A stretch of 10,478 nucleotides of DNA from NCBI GenBank assembly GCA_028694115.1, contig JAQUUB010000133.1:1-10478 (forward strand), given 5' to 3'. The notes under the pieces were generated by a model. It had not been told where the DNA came from, ran no database searches, and saw only the letters and a program-made list of their open reading frames with translations. The position numbers and the translations under genes are program-made. Positions 1-5,584 of the stretch are shown here, one piece after another (position 1 is the stretch's first letter; every line of letters begins with the position of its first letter). The DNA is from Lachnospiraceae bacterium (GTDB lineage: Bacteria; Bacillota_A; Clostridia; Lachnospirales; Lachnospiraceae).

Positions 1-193
1 ATTTACAACCAGAGCCAAGTACCTTCATACAGCAGATTCCATTCTTAGCCTCTTCACAGCAAGCACTGATTCCTTCTGCATTACCACATCCACATCCTTC
101 TGACATATTCTCTGCTTCCATCTCTGGTGCATTTCCGTTACAAGCACACGCTGGTGCTGCCTTTTCTTCTTTCTTTTTTCCAAATAATCCCAT
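1..193 (-). CDS. Small thioredoxin-fold redox protein with Cys-rich N-terminal extension (3' end cut by window)
   Basis: Only the first 64 codons are in the window. The start ATG at 193-191 follows AAGGAGGA by about 8 bases. The first ~50 residues are a charged, Cys-rich extension (MGLFGKKKEEK, then CAC, CGC, CC and CC groups; Cys at 16, 18, 34, 36, 45, 46, 54, 55). The sequence then enters MKVLGSGCK, which matches the first strand and first active-site Cys of the small redox-active disulfide (TM0996/MTH895-like) thioredoxin family, usually about 75-80 residues with a GCxxC site. There is no signal peptide, so it should be cytoplasmic. It is the last visible gene of the redox operon, 30 bases after the CcdA gene, which suggests it donates or accepts electrons with CcdA on the inner side. 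The family call rests on a short motif because the second Cys lies outside the window. The Cys-rich extension may bind metal(loid). Confidence 0.7.
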   Translation of the reverse strand, partial: MGLFGKKKEEKAAPACACNGNAPEMEAENMSEGCGCGNAEGISACCEEAKNGICCMKVLGSGCK

Positions 194-223
194 GATTCTT
201 TTCCTCCTTAAATTTAATCATTA

Positions 224-916
224 TTAGAATCCTAAATAAAACATATAAAAACCGATGAATAAAATAACGGTTCCCATAACAACTTTAAGTGCTACGCTGA
301 ATCTCCCGTATTTCTCATTACTTGACAGTTTCTGTACAAAACCTATGGATGTACCTGCCACTACTGCAAGTATTCCATGCCCTACGGAATATATCAATAG
401 CAATAGTATACCCCAGACAATATTTCCTTTTCCTGCCACAATAGCAAGCAGGGCTATCAATACAGGTGTAGAGCAGGGTGATGAAAAAATACCGCCCAAT
501 ATTCCTGCTACAAATGCTCCAATGTATCCTTTTTTTGTATTCTTACTGTTCAGATAACTAGAAGGGATAATTTCAAATATCCCCCATGTCTGTAATGACA
601 TCAGCACCATCAACACGCCTAATATCAAATACCACCAACTTGCTCCATTTCCCATAAGTCTGCCTGCCAATGAAGCAATCACACCAAATATTGTAAAAGT
701 AACTGCACTCCCTATTGCAAAGATAAATGATAACTTAAATGCCTTTTTTGTCTCTTTCTGTCCGGTTCCTCCAACATACCCAATCACAAGTGGTATCGAA
801 GATAAAGAACAGGGTGTAAAAGAAGTAAGTATTCCAGCTACAAACGCAAGTAATGGAGCAAGCCATACCATTTCCTTAATGAGCATTGATAACTGTTCTA
901 AAATACTGTCAATCAT
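224..916 (-). CDS. ccdA: CcdA/DsbD-type transmembrane thiol electron transporter
   Basis: This 230-residue protein is about the usual CcdA length and has roughly six hydrophobic segments (about 18-40, 60-85, 95-115, 130-160, 166-190, 205-230). Two helices carry the paired catalytic cysteines in the family's usual setting: TSFTPCS (Cys36) and FSSPCST (Cys148). CcdA proteins pass reducing equivalents from cytoplasmic thioredoxin to extracytoplasmic thioredoxin-like proteins. The ATG overlaps the stop of the thioredoxin gene upstream (TAATG), so the two are translationally coupled and the thioredoxin is the probable outer partner. A weak GGGGG ribosome binding site precedes the start. CcdA-like proteins also occur in arsenic clusters (the ArsG-type proteins of Bacteroides), and the arsR-type context here fits such a role. 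The family call is secure; the pathway is inferred from neighbours. Confidence 0.88.
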   Translation of the reverse strand: MIDSILEQLSMLIKEMVWLAPLLAFVAGILTSFTPCSLSSIPLVIGYVGGTGQKETKKAFKLSFIFAIGSAVTFTIFGVIASLAGRLMGNGASWWYLILGVLMVLMSLQTWGIFEIIPSSYLNSKNTKKGYIGAFVAGILGGIFSSPCSTPVLIALLAIVAGKGNIVWGILLLLIYSVGHGILAVVAGTSIGFVQKLSSNEKYGRFSVALKVVMGTVILFIGFYMFYLGF

Positions 917-1509
917 TATTCAACCCCCATTTCAGCAAAGATCATCCGCATCTGTTCTTCAGTAATTCCTCCTTGGTGAACTGTGAAAACGTGTTCTTCT
1001 GTTGTTTTATCCGAATACATAGTGAATTCGATCTGAGTTGCTAATTCATCACTCGGTACAAATGGAGTTCCATCTGCGTTAAAGAACACCTGCGTTGGAA
1101 TAACAGATACTGGGAAGTCTTCCACTCCATTTGTATATTTCCATACATCCATGAATTGTACTGCTGCTTTATCCTGCCATTCCTCATTCAATGTTTCCAG
1201 AACAGGTGCCATCTCTTTGCATGGAATACAGGAGTCAGAGCCAAAGTCAATTACCGTTGGCACACCATAGGCTTTGATTTCTTCAATATCTGTTTTAGTA
1301 ATTTTAAGTGGATAAGCAACTGTTGTTTTATCCGCTTCTTTGCTGTCCTCTTCTACTGATTCTGTGTTTTGTTCACCTGTCTGTTGATTATTCGCACTAT
1401 TATGCATCGATTTCACAATAAAAATGCCCGCAATTACAACTGCTATCAATACGAGAATTCCAATCCTTAACCATTTCATTTTACTGTTAGGGGTTGATTG
1501 ATCAGCCAC
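916..1509 (-). CDS. Membrane-anchored extracytoplasmic thioredoxin-family protein
   Basis: A GTG start at 1509-1507 is chosen because GGAGGAGGT (1525-1517) lies exactly 7 bases before it. An ATG at 1539 has no ribosome binding site, and a later ATG at 1479 (MKWLRIG) has only weak upstream sequence. The product is 197 residues: a short cytoplasmic tail, one hydrophobic anchor (about residues 11-33, LRIGILVLIAVVIAG region), a Ser/Glu/Gln-rich linker, then a thioredoxin domain with VIDFGSDSCIPCKEM. The redox pair is Cys94/Cys97 in a CIPC motif, and a VIPTQVFF stretch carries the family's cis-Pro. It should be an outward-facing dithiol protein reduced by CcdA, encoded immediately downstream (TAATG overlap). 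The start overlaps the ferredoxin stop by 8 bases. Its substrate is unknown. The operon suggests an exported metal(loid)-thiol species or the permease itself, which is inference. Confidence 0.85.
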   Translation of the reverse strand: MADQSTPNSKMKWLRIGILVLIAVVIAGIFIVKSMHNSANNQQTGEQNTESVEEDSKEADKTTVAYPLKITKTDIEEIKAYGVPTVIDFGSDSCIPCKEMAPVLETLNEEWQDKAAVQFMDVWKYTNGVEDFPVSVIPTQVFFNADGTPFVPSDELATQIEFTMYSDKTTEEHVFTVHQGGITEEQMRMIFAEMGVE

Positions 1510-1756
1510 AGCAGCTACCTCCTCCACATCCGCAACCACTTTCTGTTTGCGTAATATTATCTCCTACATAAGTAATTGCTCCATTGGGACACAATTTCCC
1601 GCATCCTCTACAATGGTCAATGCAATTATCTGGATTAATCACAACTGGGGTTGGTGCTTTTGACTGGTCATAAACACCATTCTTACACTTTGCCGTACAA
1701 GCCCCACATTCCTGGCACGATAGATAATCAATTACCGGGTACCACATTTTAGCCAT
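1502..1756 (-). CDS. Small 2x[4Fe-4S]-type ferredoxin with Cys-rich tail
   Basis: This 84-residue protein has two iron-sulfur cluster motifs: Cys14-x2-Cys17-x2-Cys20-x3-Cys24 (CQECGACTAKC) and Cys45-x3-Cys49-x2-Cys52-x3-Cys56 (CIDHCRGCGKLCP). The length and spacing are close to bacterial-type ferredoxins, although the second motif has x3 rather than x2 in its first gap. After the fold comes an unusual tail, GCGCGGGSCCG, with Cys75, Cys77, Cys82 and Cys83, which is not part of a ferredoxin core and could be a thiol or metal-binding appendage. The ATG at 1756 follows AGGAGG by 9 bases. The gene sits between the permease and the membrane thioredoxin, so it may feed low-potential electrons into the CcdA/thioredoxin relay. 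That role is inference; cytoplasmic location follows from the lack of a signal peptide. Confidence 0.85.
   Translation of the reverse strand: MAKMWYPVIDYLSCQECGACTAKCKNGVYDQSKAPTPVVINPDNCIDHCRGCGKLCPNGAITYVGDNITQTESGCGCGGGSCCG
1517..1525 (-). promoter_or_regulatory. Ribosome binding site of the thioredoxin gene, inside the ferredoxin coding region
   Basis: GGAGGAGGT on the minus strand lies 7 bases before GTG 1509. It is also read as Gly-Gly codons in the Cys/Gly-rich ferredoxin tail. It decides in favour of the GTG start over the ATGs at 1539 and 1479. Confidence 0.75.
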
Positions 1757-1779
1757 TTCAAATTTCCTCCTGCTTTAGT

Positions 1780-2793
1780 TTATATAAATAAAAATTGGAA
1801 GATATTAAAGCCATATCCCACAATAATTATTCCAATGGTGCAAATTGCAATAAATGTCCCTAACAGTTTTGGTTTTACCGCTTTGCGGAGCATAATCAAA
1901 GATGGAAGTGAAAGTGTTGTTACTGCCATCATAAAGGAAAGAACCGTACCAAGCTGTGCCCCCTTTGCAAGCAATGCCTCTGCAACCGGGATTGTTCCAA
2001 AGATATCTGCATACATCGGGATACCTAAAGCTGTAGCGAGAATGACACCAAACGGATTATTGGAACCAAGCACCATTTCAATCCATTCTTCTGGAATCCA
2101 GTTGTGGATGACTGCGCCAATACCAACGCCAACTAAAATATAAGGAAATACTTTTTTGAAAGTAGATACCACCTGATCCTTTGCGTAAACCAATCTATCA
2201 TGCACAGTAAGTTCATCTGCTTCCAAATCAATGCTTGATGCATTTCTGATAAATTCCTCCACTTGATTTTCCATGTGAAGTTTTTCAATAATTGTTCCAC
2301 CAATGACGGCTACGAATAGTCCTACTATCACATAGATTACTGCTATCTTCCAGCCAAAAATACTCATAAGAAGAACCAGTGAACCCAAATCCACCATAGG
2401 TGAAGATATCAAGAACGAAAAAGTAACTCCTAATGGTAATCCGGCACTTGTAAATCCGATAAATAAAGGAATTGATGAACATGAGCAGAATGGAGTTACT
2501 GTTCCAAGCAATGCTCCTACAATATTAGCTCCTACTCCATGAAATCTTCCCATGATTTTTTTACTTCTTTCAGGTGGAAAGAAACTTTGAATATAGGATA
2601 TAAGATAAATCAAAAAGCATAATAATATCGTAATTTTCACTACATCATAAATAAAAAACTGTATGCTCCCACCTAATCTGCCCGACACATCAAGTCCAAT
2701 AGCATCCAAAAGATTCCCTATTAATCCATTCAGCCATTTCATTCCCAAGACTTGATTTTGGATAAATTCTCCTACTGCTTTTAATACTTCCAT
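1780..2793 (-). CDS. ArsP-like permease (DUF318 family), predicted metal(loid)/organoarsenical exporter
   Basis: The start is set at ATG 2793 (MEVLKAVGEF) because AAGGGAG lies 5 bases upstream. An ATG at 2820 would add nine residues but has no ribosome binding site. The 337-residue product has about eight hydrophobic segments split by a charged cytoplasmic loop (EKLHMENQVEEFI to VHDRLVYAKDQ). The first half has TPFCSCSSIPLFIGF (Cys103, Cys105 from this start), a signature of the DUF318 permeases that include ArsP methylarsenite/roxarsone exporters. The second half has GIPMYADIFGTIPVAEALL, also typical of the family. It follows an arsR-type gene, which supports an As, Sb or other soft metal(loid) substrate. 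Its exact substrate cannot be read from the sequence, and many DUF318 proteins are uncharacterised, so no gene symbol is given. Confidence 0.85.
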   Translation of the reverse strand: MEVLKAVGEFIQNQVLGMKWLNGLIGNLLDAIGLDVSGRLGGSIQFFIYDVVKITILLCFLIYLISYIQSFFPPERSKKIMGRFHGVGANIVGALLGTVTPFCSCSSIPLFIGFTSAGLPLGVTFSFLISSPMVDLGSLVLLMSIFGWKIAVIYVIVGLFVAVIGGTIIEKLHMENQVEEFIRNASSIDLEADELTVHDRLVYAKDQVVSTFKKVFPYILVGVGIGAVIHNWIPEEWIEMVLGSNNPFGVILATALGIPMYADIFGTIPVAEALLAKGAQLGTVLSFMMAVTTLSLPSLIMLRKAVKPKLLGTFIAICTIGIIIVGYGFNIFQFLFI

Positions 2794-2814
2794 AATATCT
2801 CCCTTCAACCATTT

Positions 2815-2830
2815 ATACATTTATATGTAT
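2815..2830. promoter_or_regulatory. Palindrome before the permease gene, possible second ArsR operator
   Basis: ATACAT-TTAT-ATGTAT is a perfect 6-4-6 inverted repeat 22 bases upstream of the chosen permease start. The adjacent 9-mer TATCTATGT (2828-2836) appears in reverse orientation as ACATAGATA (3243-3251) inside the arsR promoter. A shared repressor site is plausible but unproven. Confidence 0.35.
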
Positions 2831-2852
2831 CTATGTTTAGTCTTATGATATA

Positions 2853-2870
2853 GGCAATCCGAAGATTGCC
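2853..2870 (-). terminator. cUUCGg hairpin between the ArsR-type regulator and the permease
   Basis: On the transcribed strand GGCAATC-TTCG-GATTGCC gives a perfect 7-bp stem closed by a C-G pair around a UUCG tetraloop, one of the most stable RNA hairpins. It begins 7 bases after the regulator's stop codon. The bases that follow (TATATCATAAG) are AT-rich but lack a true U-run, so it is probably a partial terminator, a 3'-end stabiliser or a processing barrier that makes more regulator than permease mRNA, rather than a full stop. Confidence 0.55.
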
Positions 2871-2877
2871 ACACATT

Positions 2878-3198
2878 TTATTCCGTTCTGCAGGAATCAC
2901 ATTTTTTGTAATTTTTGTAATCTGTTTCACCAATGGAATATCTCTCTACCATTTCACGAAGTGTATTGCTACCTTCTAAAGAAAGTGAATAGTGCATCCA
3001 CTTCCCATCCTTGCAACTATCAACAATGCCTGTATCACAAAGTATTTTCATATGGTGTGATAATGTTGGTTGCGTGATACGGAGTTCCTCTAACAAAACA
3101 CATCCGCATTTTTCTCCACCTTGTAGAAGTTCCAGAATAGCAAGTCTGTTTTCATCTGCTAAGGCTTTTATCAATCTCACATCGTCTTTATAGCTCAT
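2878..3198 (-). CDS. ArsR/SmtB-family winged-helix metal(loid)-sensing repressor
   Basis: The length of 106 residues is normal for the family. The fold starts DVRLIKALADENRLAILELL, and the recognition helix-turn-helix is LRITQPTLSHHMKILCDTGIV (about 39-59), followed by the wing GKWMHYSLS. Candidate sensor cysteines are Cys31 and Cys33 (KCGCVL), at the place of the ELCVCDL-type As(III) site of ArsR, plus Cys54, Cys62, and a C-terminal Cys100-x2-Cys103 (CDSC). ArsR proteins leave the operator when thiols bind As(III), Sb(III) or similar ions. This is the first gene of the operon, downstream of a strong promoter, so autoregulation is expected. A GAGAGGAAG purine stretch before the ATG is spaced rather far away (about 13 bases). 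The family is certain; the inducer is inferred. Confidence 0.9.
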   Translation of the reverse strand: MSYKDDVRLIKALADENRLAILELLQGGEKCGCVLLEELRITQPTLSHHMKILCDTGIVDSCKDGKWMHYSLSLEGSNTLREMVERYSIGETDYKNYKKCDSCRTE

Positions 3199-3230
3199 TC
3201 TTTATCACACTTCCTCTCTTAACTGTAGAA

Positions 3231-3259
3231 ATTATATCACGCACATAGATAGTTGTCAA
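3231..3259 (-). promoter_or_regulatory. Sigma-A promoter of the ArsR-type regulator operon
   Basis: On the minus strand a consensus -35 TTGACA (3259-3254) is separated by exactly 17 bases from a consensus -10 TATAAT (3236-3231). Transcription would begin near 3224, giving a leader of about 26 bases. TATCTATGT in the spacer matches the repeat near the permease start. Imperfect inverted ends ACAT...ATGT (3243-3270) could form the repressor operator. The consensus strength suits a promoter held off by a repressor. Confidence 0.85.
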
Positions 3260-3330
3260 TATTTAGATGTATTATTTTGATTTCCCATTATCACTATCAT
3301 AATCTCTATCTCCACATTGCGAAATCAGAA

Positions 3331-3357
3331 AGCGGCCAACTAATTGAGTTGACTGCT
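3331..3357 (-). terminator. Candidate terminator of the right-hand operon
   Basis: On the minus strand AGCAGTCAAC and GTTGGCCGCT pair as a 10-bp stem (one mismatch, one G-U) around the 7-base loop TCAATTA, followed by TTCTGATTTC. The U-run is poor. It lies 54 bases after the stop of the 204-residue gene and before the regulator promoter, which is the expected place. The rest of the gap 3199-3410 shows nothing else I recognise. Confidence 0.4.
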
Positions 3358-3410
3358 CTATAAATTGTTAAGGAATCATCCTACGACTTGTATTCAAAAT
3401 TAATATATCA

Positions 3411-4025
3411 CTACTGAAAAAATAACGAAAGGTCACCATATGAATAAATCCAGCCTTTTAATTTTTTCTTATTTTCCAAAAATGTTTTCATCAAATATCT
3501 ATAAAGCTTTTCACTTGGCCAGATATGTTCTTCATCATAGAAATATGACATTGGTAATTCCAGCTTTGGAATATACGAATTCGTTATTCCCGTAAAATCA
3601 ACTCGTATCTCATCCCGATATCCAATAAATCCAGGATCATCCATAGACATTTCTTTCGCTCTGTACGGTTCGAAATCCAGTGCATTACAATATGGCAATA
3701 ACTCCTTCATCTGCGCATCCGATATCTTTATACCATATGAAAATACAACCTCTTTCTCATATTGGTCACTTTTTAGAAGCTGCGGTTTAAAATTAGTGTT
3801 AGCATTTCTCGCAATTCTCGCTGGTGAACTTACATCATATGTATAATTATTACCGTTCCATTCTTCGGAAACAATGCCTTGCACACTTGGCATTTGCCTA
3901 TGATAATGAAAGACCTGATACGAAAGTTCTTGCTTTTCTATATCCAATAAAAGCACATTAGATACCTCACCATATCCCACACGAGTCTGATATTCAACTT
4001 TTGAAAAATATATAGGCTTATCCAT
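3411..4025 (-). CDS. Hypothetical protein, last gene of the ADP-ribose/nucleotide cluster
   Basis: I do not recognise this 204-residue protein. It has no signal peptide or membrane segment and is rich in Tyr, Phe and acidic residues, with an N-terminal half that looks beta-rich (IYFSKVEYQTRVGYG, NVLLLDIEKQ, SYQVFHYH). Notable pieces are DDPGFIGYRDEIRVDF and MSYFYDEEHIWPSEKLY, and a basic ENKKKLKGW near the end. The ATG at 4025 has GGAG 7 bases upstream, inside the end of the preceding gene; the gap is only 4 bases, so it is co-translated with the DUF1643/deoxyribosyltransferase-like fusion. Coding is supported by the ribosome binding site, tight packing and full-length frame. Function is unknown, presumably connected with the same nucleotide substrates. 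Confidence 0.75.
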   Translation of the reverse strand: MDKPIYFSKVEYQTRVGYGEVSNVLLLDIEKQELSYQVFHYHRQMPSVQGIVSEEWNGNNYTYDVSSPARIARNANTNFKPQLLKSDQYEKEVVFSYGIKISDAQMKELLPYCNALDFEPYRAKEMSMDDPGFIGYRDEIRVDFTGITNSYIPKLELPMSYFYDEEHIWPSEKLYRYLMKTFLENKKKLKGWIYSYGDLSLFFQ

Positions 4026-4029
4026 CTCA

Positions 4030-4911
4030 TCACTCCAAATAACGAACTATTTTACCAAGTTTCTTTGCATACTCTATTTCTGATTTTGTACTATCACCAA
4101 TATATCCACCTACATTAATGACAAAAATACTATCCGCCATATCAATTTTACGCTTATGCATATCATCGAGCATCTCCTTAGTTTTGGTCAATGTGCCCTC
4201 ATCCATATTTTCCCAGACCTCTTCGTCTCCTGAATGTCCAAACAGTCCAACAGAAATAACAATATTACCTTCCAAAGTAAGTTGTTTCTGTACTTCCATA
4301 AATTCCTTTTTGAATCTTGTACTGCCGCATAGCGTTACAACTGGATACTGCTTTGGGGCAGGTTGGGAGAAATAATGCTCCAGGGGATAAGAATACTTCA
4401 TTCTACTTGGATGTCTCGGTTTATTACCGTGTTCATCTGCGATACAATAGACCTTAGGACTATATGGAAGCAACTGAATAAACGCATCTTGTTTTTCCTT
4501 CAAATAGGTATTCTCCGTTCCCCATGCTACCACAATTATATCTGCCCCTTGAAATAATGCATCATACTGTGACAAATCACAATACTCGCTTTTGTCAATT
4601 CCATTTGGGTCTGTAGAAATGGTGTTGAACAGATTGAGCATGATCACCTCGCCCACTCCATAGGAATCCAGATACCTGCATATCTTTGTAAGTGTTACAT
4701 CGCTCTGACCATCATGTGCTGTACTTGGATTGATTCCAATTACCACTGCCTGAATTCCATCACCTAATTTTACGCAAATTTGTTTTCTTCTATTTCCTTC
4801 AATCTGACTGTCCTGAGGCTTAACAACCAATTGTTCATTTACCTTATGTACTCTATCCATATCTCTTCTGACAATCTCCTTATGGCTATTTATCTGTACT
4901 CTCTTCCTCAC
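4030..4911 (-). CDS. Fusion of DUF1643 and nucleoside 2-deoxyribosyltransferase-like domains
   Basis: Two domains are joined. The first (about residues 43-180) matches DUF1643: AVVIGINPSTA, then VIMLNLF, IIVVAWG and PRHPSRM. The second (about 188-293) is the nucleoside 2-deoxyribosyltransferase-like fold: VTLCGSTRFKKEF, then DMADSIFVINVGGYIGDSTKSEIEYAKKLGK, where the Glu of SEIEYA sits near the usual catalytic Glu. This fold cleaves N-glycosidic bonds of nucleosides and is related to the NAD-cleaving TIR/SIR-like folds. The start is uncertain: GTG 4911 (chosen) has GGAG 8 bases upstream; the longest frame begins at TTG 4932 with no site and would overlap the previous gene by 16 bases; ATG 4860 has AAGGAG 15 bases upstream. 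The 40-50 residues before the first domain are charged and unassigned. Domain calls are fairly firm; the reaction is not known. Confidence 0.82.
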   Translation of the reverse strand: MRKRVQINSHKEIVRRDMDRVHKVNEQLVVKPQDSQIEGNRRKQICVKLGDGIQAVVIGINPSTAHDGQSDVTLTKICRYLDSYGVGEVIMLNLFNTISTDPNGIDKSEYCDLSQYDALFQGADIIVVAWGTENTYLKEKQDAFIQLLPYSPKVYCIADEHGNKPRHPSRMKYSYPLEHYFSQPAPKQYPVVTLCGSTRFKKEFMEVQKQLTLEGNIVISVGLFGHSGDEEVWENMDEGTLTKTKEMLDDMHKRKIDMADSIFVINVGGYIGDSTKSEIEYAKKLGKIVRYLE

Positions 4912-4916
4912 ATACT

Positions 4917-5582
4917 TTACTCCAGGCTCCAAACAACTGTAACTGTATCCGTCACGTCTATATCATAGGGTTCGATATCAATATCGTAGGCTGCTCCCAC
5001 ACTGTCCTCCATTACCATACACGGCTCCATCAACTTATTCATTGGTCTGGAAATAATCTCCATCTCGCCCCAGGAATAATCAATGGTAGCTAATGTTCCT
5101 AATTTTACCCCTGCTGCCTGTGTCAGGATCTCTGCTTTCTGTTTGGAGTCAGCTACTGCTTTTCCAAGAAGCTGATTCTTACATGCTTCCATATCCTTCA
5201 CCGTATAAGAAATGGTAAACTCTGGATGAACGCTGCTATGTGCCAATGCATACAATACTTTTCCCAGTCTCTCATTATCCTCCGGGAAGTCGATTTTGAA
5301 ACGGTGGGTAAACTTATATCCTATGAACCTCCGCTTCCAATTCCGATTATCATCCTGATAGCTCTCGTATTCCGTATCTACATTGAAAAATAATGTCTTC
5401 AGGTCATTTCTAGCAAAACCCAATGTCTCGAAACAATCTTTCAGCTCCTCTGTCTGTTCTGTGGATTGCTTAAGTGTCTCATCGTAGGTCTTTTTTACAT
5501 CTTCCAGACTAATATTCAGGCGAATAGTATCTGGTCTTACTGATATCTTTCCTTTGCCTGTCACTCTGATAATTCTATCCAT
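4917..5582 (-). CDS. SIMPL-domain (DUF541) protein, cytosolic
   Basis: The 221-residue protein opens with IIRVTGKGKISVRPDTIRL, the diagnostic first strand of the SIMPL/DUF541 family, and continues with FETLGFARNDLKT, IGYKFTHRFKI and a Lys/Gln-rich helix KAVADSKQKAEILTQAAG, all in family order. Most SIMPL proteins are exported and begin with a signal peptide. This one starts directly at the domain, so it should stay in the cytoplasm. Members form oligomeric, often membrane- or stress-associated assemblies, but no enzymatic activity is established. The ATG at 5582 has AGAGGAG about 10 bases upstream, in the end of the preceding gene, with only 2 bases between them. The position between two nucleotide-processing enzymes suggests a scaffold or partner role, which is inference. 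Confidence 0.85.
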   Translation of the reverse strand: MDRIIRVTGKGKISVRPDTIRLNISLEDVKKTYDETLKQSTEQTEELKDCFETLGFARNDLKTLFFNVDTEYESYQDDNRNWKRRFIGYKFTHRFKIDFPEDNERLGKVLYALAHSSVHPEFTISYTVKDMEACKNQLLGKAVADSKQKAEILTQAAGVKLGTLATIDYSWGEMEIISRPMNKLMEPCMVMEDSVGAAYDIDIEPYDIDVTDTVTVVWSLE

Positions 5583-5584
5583 AA

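Noticed and set aside
255..557. Plus-strand open frame opposite the CcdA gene
   Set aside because: It mirrors a clear CcdA gene, has no ribosome binding site and no recognisable domain. All other plus-strand frames in the window are likewise opposite strong minus-strand genes.
2285..2482. Minus-strand 65-codon frame inside the permease gene
   Set aside because: It is an alternative frame within a well-supported DUF318 permease and lacks any start signal.
2794..2820. Upstream ATG 2820 as start of the permease
   Set aside because: It lies inside the palindrome region with no ribosome binding site; ATG 2793 has AAGGGAG at a workable distance.
1..3198. Classical arsenate resistance operon
   Set aside because: No arsB, acr3, arsA, arsC or arsD is visible; only the regulator and an ArsP-like permease link the operon to arsenic.
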